A DNA stretch of 52,801 bases, taken from the NCBI GenBank assembly GCA_035276085.1, contig DATELY010000142.1, forward strand, positions 1-52,801, in the 5' to 3' direction. This document shows, in pieces, positions 17,421-25,978 of this stretch (its first letter is position 1; each line of letters opens with the position of its first letter). The position numbers and the translations under genes were made by a program. The notes beneath the pieces are model-generated. The model was not told the DNA's origin. It worked only from the letters and a program-made list of their open reading frames with translations, and did no database searches. This DNA comes from DATELY01 sp035276085. Its GTDB lineage: Bacteria; Pseudomonadota; Gammaproteobacteria; Steroidobacterales; Steroidobacteraceae.

Positions 17421-18269
17421 ATGAAAACGATCGCACGCACGCGTGAGCTGCACGAGCTCGTTGCTTCATGGAAACGAGCCACGGCGCGCGTCGCCCTGGT
17501 ACCGACGATGGGCAATCTGCATGCGGGACATGCGGATCTCGTTCGCCGTGCACGGGGCATGACGGAACGAGTGATCGTGAGCATCTTCGTGAATCCGTTG
17601 CAGTTCGGACCCAATGAAGATTTCGCTCAGTACCCACGTACTCCGCGGGAAGATGCGGCGCTGCTGGAAAGTCTGGGTGTCGATGTCTTGTTCGCGCCCG
17701 CAGTCGAAGACATGTATCCCAACGGACAGGCGGCGGCCACGCGAGTACAGGTGCCAGGTTTGTCGAACATCCTGTGTGGGGAATTTCGTCCGGGTCACTT
17801 CGATGGCGTGGCGACCGTCGTCACGAAGCTCTTGAATCTGGTGCAACCGGACATGGCGTTGTTCGGCGAGAAGGATTTTCAGCAGCTCGCCATCATTCGA
17901 CGTGCGGTCGCGGATCTCTGCATGCCGATGGCCATCGTCGGAGTGCCGACCGTGCGTGAGCCGGATGGTTTGGCGATGAGCTCACGCAATCGCTATCTCA
18001 CGCCGGCCGATCGAGCCGCCGCGCCACGAATTCATGCAGAGCTCGCGCGCGCGCGCGACGCAGTCGCAGCGGGCGAGCGCAACTACGCGAAGCTCGAAGA
18101 GGCGGGACGCACCGCGCTCGAGCGCAGCGGTTTCAGACCCGATTATTTCGCCGTCCGCGATGCAAGCACGCTGCAGGCGCCAACTGCGGATTCACGGCAA
18201 TTGGTCATTCTGACTGCGGCCCGCATCGGCAAGGCGCGCCTCATCGACAACGTGACCGTTGCGATCTGA
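17421..18269 (+). CDS. panC: Pantothenate synthetase
   Basis: ATP-dependent ligase joining pantoate and beta-alanine through a pantoyl-adenylate. The 282-residue protein shows the class I nucleotidyltransferase signatures: PTMGNLHAGH (HIGH-like, about residues 28-37) and MSSRNRYL (KMSKS-like). The GEKDFQQLAIIRR segment is also typical. It forms an operon with panB. Its last 78 nt overlap the 3' end of the convergent queG gene. Confidence 0.97.
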   Translation: MKTIARTRELHELVASWKRATARVALVPTMGNLHAGHADLVRRARGMTERVIVSIFVNPLQFGPNEDFAQYPRTPREDAALLESLGVDVLFAPAVEDMYPNGQAAATRVQVPGLSNILCGEFRPGHFDGVATVVTKLLNLVQPDMALFGEKDFQQLAIIRRAVADLCMPMAIVGVPTVREPDGLAMSSRNRYLTPADRAAAPRIHAELARARDAVAAGERNYAKLEEAGRTALERSGFRPDYFAVRDASTLQAPTADSRQLVILTAARIGKARLIDNVTVAI

Positions 18270-19325
18270 ATGCTGTGCGAGCGCCCAGGCCACGTGTTCG
18301 CGTACGAGCTCTGACGGGTCATCGCGTCGGCGGGTGAGTGCGTCGATGATCGCCGGTGTGCCCGGTGCGTTGCCGAGTGCGATCGCGATATTGCGCAGCC
18401 AGCATTCATAGCCGATGCGTCGAATCGCGCTGCCTTCCGTGCGCTGCAGAAATTCCGCCTCGCTCCAGGAAAACAAATCGCTCAATCGTGGCCCGTCCAA
18501 GCCATGCCGCGGCTCGAAGTCCGCCTCGCGCGTGAGTTGCGCGTACTTGTTCCAGGGGCACACGAGTTGGCAGTCGTCGCAGCCGTAGATGCGATTGCCC
18601 ATCGCCTTGCGAAATTCGACCGGAATCGACTCGCGCAACTCGATGGTCAGATACGAAATGCAGCGGCGCGCGTCCACTTCGTACGGACCCACGATGGCCT
18701 GGGTCGGGCACACATCGATGCAGGCGCGACAACTGCCGCAGTGCTCGCTCGTCGGTGCATCGGGAGGTAGTGGCAGGTCAGTCAGCACTTCTCCCAAGAA
18801 GAACCATGAACCGGCTTCGCGATTGAGCAGATTCGTGTGCTTGCCGATCCAGCCCAGGCCCGCATCGCGCGCCAACGCCTTCTCCAGCAGCGGTGCACTG
18901 TCTACGACGGCACGATAAGGTCCGCGGCCCACCTGTTCCTGGATGCGCTTCGCGAGCCGTGCCAGACGGTGACGCATGAGCTTGTGGTAATCGCGGCCCA
19001 CCGCGTAGCGCGAGACATAGCCACGCTCTGAGTCCTGCAGTCGTTGCTCGGCGGCTGCGGGCGGCTCAGGCAAGTAATCCATGCGAGCGCAAATCACGCT
19101 CAGCGTGTCGGGATGCAGCTCAGCGGGCTGCGCACGTTTGAGGCCGTGGCGCTCCATGTAATGCATGGCGCCGTGCCGTCCGAGTGCGAGCCACCGTTCG
19201 AGCCGTTGCGCGTCGGTCGCCAGATTCACACGCGCGATCCCGACTTGTTGGAAGCCGAGCGCCGTTCCCCATTCTCGAATGAGAGCGGCAAGCGCGTGGA
19301 GATCGGATGAGGTGAGCGACGGCAT
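18192..19325 (-). CDS. queG: Epoxyqueuosine reductase QueG
   Basis: A cobalamin-dependent iron-sulfur enzyme that makes the final reduction of epoxyqueuosine in tRNA to queuosine. Two [4Fe-4S] ferredoxin-like cysteine sets are visible: CGSCRACIDVCP and a later Cys, then CDDCQLVCPWN. The C-terminal part is a HEAT-like tail ending in REHVAWAL. ATG at 19325 gives 377 residues, close to the family; an ATG at 19367 would extend it. The 3' end overlaps panC by 78 nt on the opposite strand. Confidence 0.95.
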   Translation of the reverse strand: MPSLTSSDLHALAALIREWGTALGFQQVGIARVNLATDAQRLERWLALGRHGAMHYMERHGLKRAQPAELHPDTLSVICARMDYLPEPPAAAEQRLQDSERGYVSRYAVGRDYHKLMRHRLARLAKRIQEQVGRGPYRAVVDSAPLLEKALARDAGLGWIGKHTNLLNREAGSWFFLGEVLTDLPLPPDAPTSEHCGSCRACIDVCPTQAIVGPYEVDARRCISYLTIELRESIPVEFRKAMGNRIYGCDDCQLVCPWNKYAQLTREADFEPRHGLDGPRLSDLFSWSEAEFLQRTEGSAIRRIGYECWLRNIAIALGNAPGTPAIIDALTRRRDDPSELVREHVAWALAQHSDRNGHVVDEARLADAGRSQNDQLP

Positions 19326-19354
19326 GTACGAGCGAGACGACGGTGGACGCTCAG

Positions 19355-19360
19355 TATAAT
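19355..19360 (+). promoter_or_regulatory. Consensus -10 box just before nnr
   Basis: A perfect TATAAT at 19355-19360 lies only 5 nt before the nnr ATG at 19366. A start 6-7 nt past the box would place the first transcribed base at or next to the A of ATG, giving a leaderless or nearly leaderless mRNA. No good -35 box is seen 17 nt upstream, so this is tentative. Confidence 0.4.
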
Positions 19361-19365
19361 GAGCC

Positions 19366-20844
19366 ATGGCCGATCTACCGCTCACCATTCACAGCGCCGC
19401 GCAAATGCGCGCGATCGACGCCTTCGCCGCTGAAAAGCTCGGCCTACCGACCTACGAGTTGATGCGTCGTGCCGGCGCGGGCGCGTTCGATTTCCTGCGG
19501 CGCGTGTGGCCACAGGCTGGACACGTAACAGTGCTCTGCGGCGCTGGCAACAACGGCGGCGACGGCTACGTCGTGGCCAGGTTGGCACAGGTCGAAGGAT
19601 TGCAGGTGCAGGTCATCTCGACGGCGGATACCGGCACCTTGAAAGGCGATGCCGCACGCGCCTATGGCGATTTCATCGCGGCTGGCGGAACCGTCGTGCA
19701 GCCCGGTGCCGCTGACTTGGCGGTCAGCGATGTGATCGTCGATGGCCTCTTCGGCACGGGTATCACGCGCGCGATTACCGGCGAGCCCGCTCGACTGATC
19801 CAGCGTGCGAATGCCTCCGGTGTGCCAATCCTGGCGCTGGATATTCCCAGCGGACTCGATGCCGATACGGGCGCCGTCCAAGGTAGCGCCATCCATGCGC
19901 AGCGAACGGTCAGCTTTGCGGGCTTGAAGCTCGGCTTCTTCGTCGGGCAGGGTCCCGACCATGTGGGTCAAATCACGGTCAACGACTTGGGATTGCCGTC
20001 GCAGGCGTTCGAGCACGCCGGCGCTCTCGCGCATCGCATCGCGGAGGCTGAGATCGCGGCGTTGCTTCCTCGTCGCAGCCGGCTGGCGCACAAGGGCAAT
20101 AACGGACGCGTGTTGATCGTTGGCGGCGGGCCTGGAATGGGAGGCGCAGCGGCACTTGCGGGTGAGGCCGCGCTCCGCGCCGGCGCTGGACTTGTGACCA
20201 TCGCGGCTCACAGCAGTGTCGCTGCAAGTATCAACGCGCGTCGGCCCGAGTTGATTGTCCATGCAGTGGAATACGCTGAAGATCTGCTGCCCCTCATCGA
20301 AGCTGCGGATGTGCTCGCACTGGGGCCAGGGCTGGGACGATACGAATGGAGCAGCCGCTCGTTCGCGACCGTCGTGCGGAGTCCGAAGCCGCTGGTGCTG
20401 GATGCCGACGGGTTGAATCTGCTCGCTGCGAATCCGTTCAAACGTCGCGATTGGGTGCTCACGCCCCATCCCGGAGAGGCAGCGCGACTGTTGAATTGCA
20501 GCACCTCCGACATCCAGGCGGATCGCTTGGGAGCCGTGCGCATGCTCAGCGCGCGCTTCGATGCCACCGTCGTTCTCAAAGGCGCGGCGAGCATCGTGGT
20601 CTCGCAGCACGGTCTGCCTGGCGTGTGTGTCGCGGGGAATCCCGGTATGGCCACCGCGGGCATGGGCGATGTGCTCACTGGCGTGATCAGTGCCATCGCT
20701 GCTCAGTCGCAGGATCTCGCTCGCAGCGCGAGGGTTGGTGTCCTGGTCCATGCGCGCGCGGGGGATCTGGCCGCACATCCGGGGGAGCGAGGCTTGATCG
20801 CCAGCGATCTCTTCGAGCATTTGCGTGCATGTCTGAACCCATAG
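19366..20844 (+). CDS. nnr: NAD(P)HX epimerase/dehydratase
   Basis: A bifunctional metabolite-repair enzyme of 492 residues. The N-terminal YjeF half (about 1-215) epimerises hydrated NAD(P)H and carries CGAGNNGGDGYVVARL and the DGLFGTG segment. The C-terminal ribokinase-like half (about 225-492) dehydrates it using ADP or ATP and carries NNGRVLIVGGGPGMGGA, LTPHPGEAARLL and GNPGMATAGMGDVL. It is the first gene of the nnr-tsaE-amidase-mutL-miaA-hfq series and overlaps tsaE by 16 nt. No Shine-Dalgarno is visible before the start, which fits the -10 box placed directly upstream. Confidence 0.95.
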   Translation: MADLPLTIHSAAQMRAIDAFAAEKLGLPTYELMRRAGAGAFDFLRRVWPQAGHVTVLCGAGNNGGDGYVVARLAQVEGLQVQVISTADTGTLKGDAARAYGDFIAAGGTVVQPGAADLAVSDVIVDGLFGTGITRAITGEPARLIQRANASGVPILALDIPSGLDADTGAVQGSAIHAQRTVSFAGLKLGFFVGQGPDHVGQITVNDLGLPSQAFEHAGALAHRIAEAEIAALLPRRSRLAHKGNNGRVLIVGGGPGMGGAAALAGEAALRAGAGLVTIAAHSSVAASINARRPELIVHAVEYAEDLLPLIEAADVLALGPGLGRYEWSSRSFATVVRSPKPLVLDADGLNLLAANPFKRRDWVLTPHPGEAARLLNCSTSDIQADRLGAVRMLSARFDATVVLKGAASIVVSQHGLPGVCVAGNPGMATAGMGDVLTGVISAIAAQSQDLARSARVGVLVHARAGDLAAHPGERGLIASDLFEHLRACLNP

Positions 20845-21329
20845 CTCTGGCCAACGCCGATGCCACGCGCGCGTACGGGCAAACGTTGGGTGCAGCACTT
20901 CGCGCGCAGGCCGGGCATGGTGTCTTGATCGGCCTCTCCGGAGAGTTGGGAGCAGGCAAGACCACGTTCGTGGGCGGGGTACTCAATGCGAGCGGTGTCG
21001 CGGGTTCGGTTCGCAGTCCCACTTACACCCTGGTCGAGCCTTACGAGCTCACGAACCCGACCCGCACGCTGTATCACCTGGATCTCTACCGTCTGCGCAA
21101 TGCGCTGGAATTGGAAGACCTTGGCGTGCGCGAGCTGTTGAGCGGTAACAGCGTACTGATCGTGGAGTGGATCGAGAACGCGCCGGCGCTGGCGGCAGCG
21201 ACCGACTTGCATCTTCGCTTTCACTATCGGTCACAAGGTCGGATCCTGGGTGTCGATGCTCAAACACCGGCCGGGGAGGCACTGGCCGCAGCCTTGCGGC
21301 AGCACGGTGTTACGGTACACCGCTCGTGA
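20829..21329 (+). CDS. tsaE: TsaE, t6A synthesis ATPase
   Basis: The 166-residue P-loop protein is needed with TsaB and TsaD to make N6-threonylcarbamoyladenosine on ANN-decoding tRNAs. Walker A GELGAGKTTF is followed by the family hallmarks SPTYTLVEPY and HLDLYRL, and by VLIVEWIENA. The ATG at 20829 overlaps the nnr 3' end by 16 nt. The same neighbourhood is conserved in gammaproteobacteria. Confidence 0.95.
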   Translation: MSEPIALANADATRAYGQTLGAALRAQAGHGVLIGLSGELGAGKTTFVGGVLNASGVAGSVRSPTYTLVEPYELTNPTRTLYHLDLYRLRNALELEDLGVRELLSGNSVLIVEWIENAPALAAATDLHLRFHYRSQGRILGVDAQTPAGEALAAALRQHGVTVHRS

Positions 21330-21402
21330 TTCACGCCAATAAGCGTGTCTATGTGACTAATTTGGCTTGAATTGTAGGCGCCGCGAACGTACATTGCGCG
21401 CC

Positions 21403-22668
21403 ATGAAGGCGGGCCGCGTCTGGGCAGTTCTGTTTCTCCTTGCGCTGTCGGGCGTCAATGTCGCGACGGCGGGGGTCGTCGTTCGCGATGTCCGCATCTG
21501 GGCTGGTGCCGAAGGAACCCGGCTGGTTTTCGATCTGTCTGGCGCGCCTGATTACCGCGTCGAGACGTTGTCCGATCCCGCCCGGGTGGTCATCGATCTC
21601 GATGACGCCAGTTTCCCGCCCAAACCGCTGCCTGCCCGCCAGGGTTTTTTCGAGCAGTTGCGAGCCTCTCAGCAGCCCGGCAACACACTTCGCCTCGTCG
21701 TCGAACTGAATGCGGCCGCGCAAGCGCGTGCGTTTCTGGTCACGCCCGACGCGTCTCGCGGACATCGGTTGGTGCTCGATTTGAAGCCACCGGCCACGCC
21801 GAGTGCTGCCGTTGCTGCGGAAGCCGTGAAGAGCACCAACCCCGGCGAGCCATCCGGTCCCGTCCCCGCATCGACGCGCTCCGTGGTCACCACGGACAAA
21901 GGTCGTGACGTCATCGTCGCCATCGACGCAGGGCACGGTGGCGTCGATCCAGGCGCGATCGGAAAAGGTGGCGTGCGCGAGAAGGATGTCACGCTCGCGA
22001 TCGCGCGACGCTTGCAGGAGCGCATCGATAACGTCCCTGGCATGCGTGCCGTACTGACGCGCGATACCGATCTCTTCCTGCCGCTGCGCGATCGCATCAG
22101 ACGCGCACGGGTGCAGCAGGCGGACATGTTCGTGTCCGTGCACGCCGATTCGCATCATGACCGTACGATCGCCGGTTCATCCGTGTACGTCCTCTCGGCG
22201 CGAGGCGCGAGTGACGAAGCTGCACGGTGGCTGGCGGAGCGCGAGAACGCAGCCGATCTCGTCGGCGGTGTGTCGCTCGATGACAAGGACGGCGTGCTGG
22301 CGTCGGTGCTGTTGGATCTTTCGCAAGGCGCGAGCATGAGCGCGAGCATCGAAGCGGCTGGCCAGGTGCTGCGCGAACTGGACCGTGTGGGCAACGTGCG
22401 TCGGCCGGCTGTTCAGCATGCAGGCTTCGTGGTCCTCAAATCTCCAGACATTCCGTCGATGCTCGTCGAGACGGCGTTCATTTCCAATCCGAACGAAGAA
22501 CGCAAGCTCACCACCGATGACCACCAGCAGAAACTCGCCGATGCGATCCAGGCAGGTGTGTTGAAGTATTTCCAGGACAACCCGCCGCCCGGCACGCGCT
22601 TCGCACTGGCGCGCTCGCGGCCAGGTCTGATGCTGGCGGGCGGATCAGCGGCCGGCGCCGCCAACTGA
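21403..22668 (+). CDS. N-acetylmuramoyl-L-alanine amidase (AmiC type)
   Basis: A periplasmic zinc amidase of 421 residues that cleaves the peptide from muramic acid during septum splitting. It has a signal peptide (about 1-23, ending in a TAG-like Ala region), an AMIN domain (about 24-125) for septal targeting, a linker, and an Amidase_3 domain (about 170-395). Zinc and catalytic positions are visible in DAGHGGVDPG (about 174), the KDVTLAIA Glu region, SVHADS (about 245) and VETAFISNPNEE (about 355). ATG at 21403 starts the signal peptide. There is no LysM domain after the catalytic domain. It could be named amiB or amiC; the sequence does not decide. Confidence 0.92.
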   Translation: MKAGRVWAVLFLLALSGVNVATAGVVVRDVRIWAGAEGTRLVFDLSGAPDYRVETLSDPARVVIDLDDASFPPKPLPARQGFFEQLRASQQPGNTLRLVVELNAAAQARAFLVTPDASRGHRLVLDLKPPATPSAAVAAEAVKSTNPGEPSGPVPASTRSVVTTDKGRDVIVAIDAGHGGVDPGAIGKGGVREKDVTLAIARRLQERIDNVPGMRAVLTRDTDLFLPLRDRIRRARVQQADMFVSVHADSHHDRTIAGSSVYVLSARGASDEAARWLAERENAADLVGGVSLDDKDGVLASVLLDLSQGASMSASIEAAGQVLRELDRVGNVRRPAVQHAGFVVLKSPDIPSMLVETAFISNPNEERKLTTDDHQQKLADAIQAGVLKYFQDNPPPGTRFALARSRPGLMLAGGSAAGAAN

Positions 22669-22788
22669 GCGGGTAACCTTCGCAACCGGCCGATCGCCGG
22701 ATCTCGCATTCCTTCGGTTGGCCATGGAGAGAGCGGAGTTCGAGGCTACGCTTTGCCTTCGTCGAAGCGTCTCTTCTATCCTGCGTGC

Positions 22789-24573
22789 ATGCCCATCCGC
22801 GTCCTTCCCGAACAGCTCATCCACCAGATCGCCGCGGGCGAAGTCATCGAGCGCCCGGCATCCGTCATCAAAGAGCTGATGGAGAACAGCCTCGATGCCG
22901 GCGCACGCCGCATCGAAATCGACATTGCCCAGGGCGGCGTCGGGCTATGCCGCATTCGCGATGATGGTTCGGGCATCGCAGCGGACGAACTGGCACTGGC
23001 GCTATCACGGCACGCGACCAGCAAGCTCACGTGCATCGAAGACCTGGAGCGTGTCGGTACGCTGGGTTTTCGTGGCGAAGCGTTGCCCAGCATTGCTTCC
23101 GTTGCGCGCATGCAATTGATTTCCCGCGCACGTTCGGCCGCTGTCGGCGCGAAAGTCACTGCGGACAATGGTTCCGTGACCGAGGTTGCGCCGGCCTCAC
23201 ATCCGACCGGCACGACGGTCGAAGTTCGCGATCTCTTCTTCAACGTTCCCGCCCGGCGCAAATTCCTGAAGAGCGAGCGTACGGAAGTGCAGCACATCTG
23301 CCGCACGGTCGAGCGACTGGCCTTGGCTGCACCGGACGTGCACGTGCAGGTTCGGGAAGGGCAGCGTGAGTTGCTGAGCTTCGCGGCCGCCAGCACGACC
23401 GAGCAGCGGGAGCGTCGCATTGCGCAGGTCACCGGTCCGGAGTTCATCGAACATGCGCTGCGAATCGATGAGGACACGCCGCTGCTGCATCTCTACGGAT
23501 GGGTGTGCTCACCCACATGGGGACGCAGTCAGGCGGACCTGCAGTACGTCTATCTGAATGGCCGCCCCTTGCGTGATCGCCTCATCGGCAGCGCGATTCG
23601 AACCGCCTATAGGGATGTGCTGTTCCACGGCCGCCATCCTGCCTACGTGTTGTTCATCGACATGGATCCCGCGCTCGTCGATGTGAATGCTCATCCCGCG
23701 AAGCTGGAAGTGCGTTTCCGCGATGCCCGCGGCGTACACGAAGGGGTGTTCCGTGCAGTGGAGAAAGTCCTGAGCGCAACGCAACCCGCAGCGATCACGA
23801 CCCCGGGGCCGGGCTACACAGCGGCGCTATTGAACCAGGCACGCGTTGCAGAACAGTGGCCTCTCGCAGGCACCACTGCACCGCTCGATTTGCATCGGGA
23901 TTGGGTGCGGGACGCGCCGCGCGCAGAGCGCGAGTTCGTTGCTGCGGCGAGTGTTGCAACCCCTGTTCCACTTCAGTCGCAACCGCAGACGCCGCCGCTG
24001 GGTTACGCACTCGCTCAACTGCACGGGATCTACATTCTCGCGCAGGTGCCGGAAGGACTCGTGCTGGTCGACATGCATGCTGCGCACGAACGAACGACGT
24101 ACGAGCAGATGAAGCGCCAACACGCAAGCGGTGCGGTCCCGAGCCAGCCGCAGCTCGTGCCCGTCAGTGTGCAACTGAGCCGTGCTCAAGCCGACGTGCT
24201 CGAGCAGTTTGGGGAAAGCCTCGCGTCGATCGGGCTGCAGCTGCAACGCTCAGGTCCGACGAGCGTGCGCGTGTTGGAGACACCGGCACTGTTGCGCTTG
24301 AGCGAGCTCGATGCGCTGTTGCAAACGATTGCAACAGAGCTGCTCGAAGAGGGCAGTACGCATGCCCTGGAAGCAGCGCTCGATCGCGTGCTGGGCACCA
24401 TGGCATGTCACAGCGCGGTCCGGGCCAATCGTCAATTGAGTGTTCCTGAGATGAACGCCTTGCTGCGGCAGATGGAAGCCACGGTGCGCAGCGACCAGTG
24501 CGTGCATGGGCGGCCCACATGGGTGCACCTCGGCCTGCAGGATCTCGACCGTCTCTTCCTGCGCGGACGTTGA
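22789..24573 (+). CDS. mutL: DNA mismatch repair protein MutL
   Basis: A 594-residue GHKL ATPase that links MutS mismatch recognition to strand removal. The N-terminal ATPase motifs are intact: ELMENSLDAGA with the catalytic Glu (about 32), DDGSGI and GFRGEALPSI. The C-terminal dimerisation domain contains DMHAAHERTTYE (about 428-439), which fits the DQHA(x)2E(x)4E endonuclease motif with Gln replaced by Met. ACHSAVRA and CVHGRP, the accompanying zinc-site motifs, are also present. This suggests a MutL that nicks DNA itself, as in Pseudomonas and unlike E. coli. ATG at 22789 matches the family start. miaA follows 4 nt later. Confidence 0.96.
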   Translation: MPIRVLPEQLIHQIAAGEVIERPASVIKELMENSLDAGARRIEIDIAQGGVGLCRIRDDGSGIAADELALALSRHATSKLTCIEDLERVGTLGFRGEALPSIASVARMQLISRARSAAVGAKVTADNGSVTEVAPASHPTGTTVEVRDLFFNVPARRKFLKSERTEVQHICRTVERLALAAPDVHVQVREGQRELLSFAAASTTEQRERRIAQVTGPEFIEHALRIDEDTPLLHLYGWVCSPTWGRSQADLQYVYLNGRPLRDRLIGSAIRTAYRDVLFHGRHPAYVLFIDMDPALVDVNAHPAKLEVRFRDARGVHEGVFRAVEKVLSATQPAAITTPGPGYTAALLNQARVAEQWPLAGTTAPLDLHRDWVRDAPRAEREFVAAASVATPVPLQSQPQTPPLGYALAQLHGIYILAQVPEGLVLVDMHAAHERTTYEQMKRQHASGAVPSQPQLVPVSVQLSRAQADVLEQFGESLASIGLQLQRSGPTSVRVLETPALLRLSELDALLQTIATELLEEGSTHALEAALDRVLGTMACHSAVRANRQLSVPEMNALLRQMEATVRSDQCVHGRPTWVHLGLQDLDRLFLRGR

Positions 24574-24576
24574 ACC

Positions 24577-25533
24577 GTGGGGGACTCGGACCCGCGCGAC
24601 GTCATTCTGATCATGGGCCCGACGGCATCGGGCAAGACCGACCTGGCATTGAGTCTCGCGCAACGTTTTCCCGTCGCGCTCATCAGCGTCGATTCCGCCA
24701 TGGTGTATCGCGGCATGGATATCGGTACGGGCAAGCCCGATCCCGTCACGTTGGCTCGTTATCCGCACGCGCTCGTCGACATTCGCGACCCGGCCGAAGC
24801 CTATTCCGCGGGGCTGTTTCGCGGCGATGCCATTGCGCACATTGAAGCGGCGATCCAGCAGCGGCGAGTGCCGGTGCTGGTCGGTGGCACGATGCTCTAC
24901 TTTCGTGCGCTCACCCAGGGGCTTGCGGAGTTGCCCGCTGCCGACCCGGCGGTGCGCGAGCACATCGATGCGGAAGCGGCGCAGCACGGATGGCCCGCGC
25001 TTCATGCACAACTCGCGAGCATCGATCCGGTGGCCGCGGCGCGCATCCAGCCCAACGACCGTCAGCGCATCCAACGCGCGCTCGAGGTGCATCGCATCTC
25101 AGGGCGCACCTTGACGGACTTGCATCTCGCCGCACGCGCGCAGCGACCGCCCTATCGCTTTCATTCCTACGCGTGGACCCTCGCCGAGCGTGAGCAGTTG
25201 TACGCGCGGATCGAGCAGCGTTTCACGCAGATGATGAGTCGGGGATTGTTGGATGAAGTGAGTGCGCTTTACCGCCGCGGTGATCTGCACCCCCAGTTAC
25301 CTGCCATTCGCAGTGTCGGATACCGTCAGCTGTGGGAACATTTGGCGGGGTCCTATCCATTAGAAGAGAGTGTGCGGCGGGCGATTCTCGCGACGCGTCA
25401 CCTGGCCCGGCGGCAGCTGATCTGGTTGCGCGGCTTGCGAGAGATTAACTGGTTGGATGCACTTGAACTTACAGCGGCTGACGACATTTATCGGTGCATC
25501 GAAGGCGCGCGCGCCGACCTGTTTAAGCATTAG
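24577..25533 (+). CDS. miaA: tRNA dimethylallyltransferase
   Basis: Transfers dimethylallyl to A37 of tRNAs that read UNN codons. The 318-residue protein has the P-loop GPTASGKTDLA near residue 15, followed by DSAMVYRGMDIGTGKP and GGTMLYFRAL, all classical MiaA motifs. It starts with GTG at 24577, 4 nt after the mutL stop. The mutL-miaA-hfq order is conserved in gammaproteobacteria. Confidence 0.97.
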   Translation: MGDSDPRDVILIMGPTASGKTDLALSLAQRFPVALISVDSAMVYRGMDIGTGKPDPVTLARYPHALVDIRDPAEAYSAGLFRGDAIAHIEAAIQQRRVPVLVGGTMLYFRALTQGLAELPAADPAVREHIDAEAAQHGWPALHAQLASIDPVAAARIQPNDRQRIQRALEVHRISGRTLTDLHLAARAQRPPYRFHSYAWTLAEREQLYARIEQRFTQMMSRGLLDEVSALYRRGDLHPQLPAIRSVGYRQLWEHLAGSYPLEESVRRAILATRHLARRQLIWLRGLREINWLDALELTAADDIYRCIEGARADLFKH

Positions 25534-25702
25534 CTCAGTATTAAACGTAACGAAGGGCAGTGGACCGCGGTCGCTATGCTAGACTCCCGCACCGCGGCGA
25601 ACGTCCTCAAGAACGAACGCCGTCTGGCCTGCAGCGACAGGGACGAGCACTGCGGAACGTTCCATACCCACAAGAATCCAGCAAATAACAAGGAGATAAA
25701 TG

Positions 25703-25954
25703 ATGGCCAGAGGGCAATCATTACAGGATCCCTTTCTCAACACTCTTCGCAAGGAGCGCGTACCCGTTTCGATTTACCTCGTGAACGGCATCAAGCTTCA
25801 GGGACAAATCGATTCCTTCGATCAATTTGTCGTCCTGCTCAAGAACAGCGTAAGCCAGATGGTTTACAAGCACGCCATCTCCACCGTGGTGCCGGCGCGT
25901 GCGATCCGCTTGCCGATGAGCGAGGAAGACGGACAGGAGCCTGCGGCCGAATAA
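25703..25954 (+). CDS. hfq: RNA chaperone Hfq
   Basis: An 83-residue Sm-like protein forming a hexamer that pairs small RNAs with mRNAs. The Sm1 motif (VSIYLVNGIKLQGQIDSFDQ) and Sm2 motif (YKHAISTVVPA) are intact, and the conserved N-terminus ARGQSLQDPFLN is present. The acidic C-terminal tail is short, about 15 residues. Two adjacent ATGs occur at 25700 and 25703; the second is preferred because AAGGAG lies 7 nt upstream of it. The 166-bp gap after miaA could hold its own promoter. Confidence 0.98.
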   Translation: MARGQSLQDPFLNTLRKERVPVSIYLVNGIKLQGQIDSFDQFVVLLKNSVSQMVYKHAISTVVPARAIRLPMSEEDGQEPAAE

Positions 25955-25978
25955 GTCGCAGGCCCATGGTGCCTCAGG

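Noticed and set aside
19444..20898. 484-residue minus-strand frame opposite nnr
   Set aside because: Antisense to both conserved halves of Nnr.
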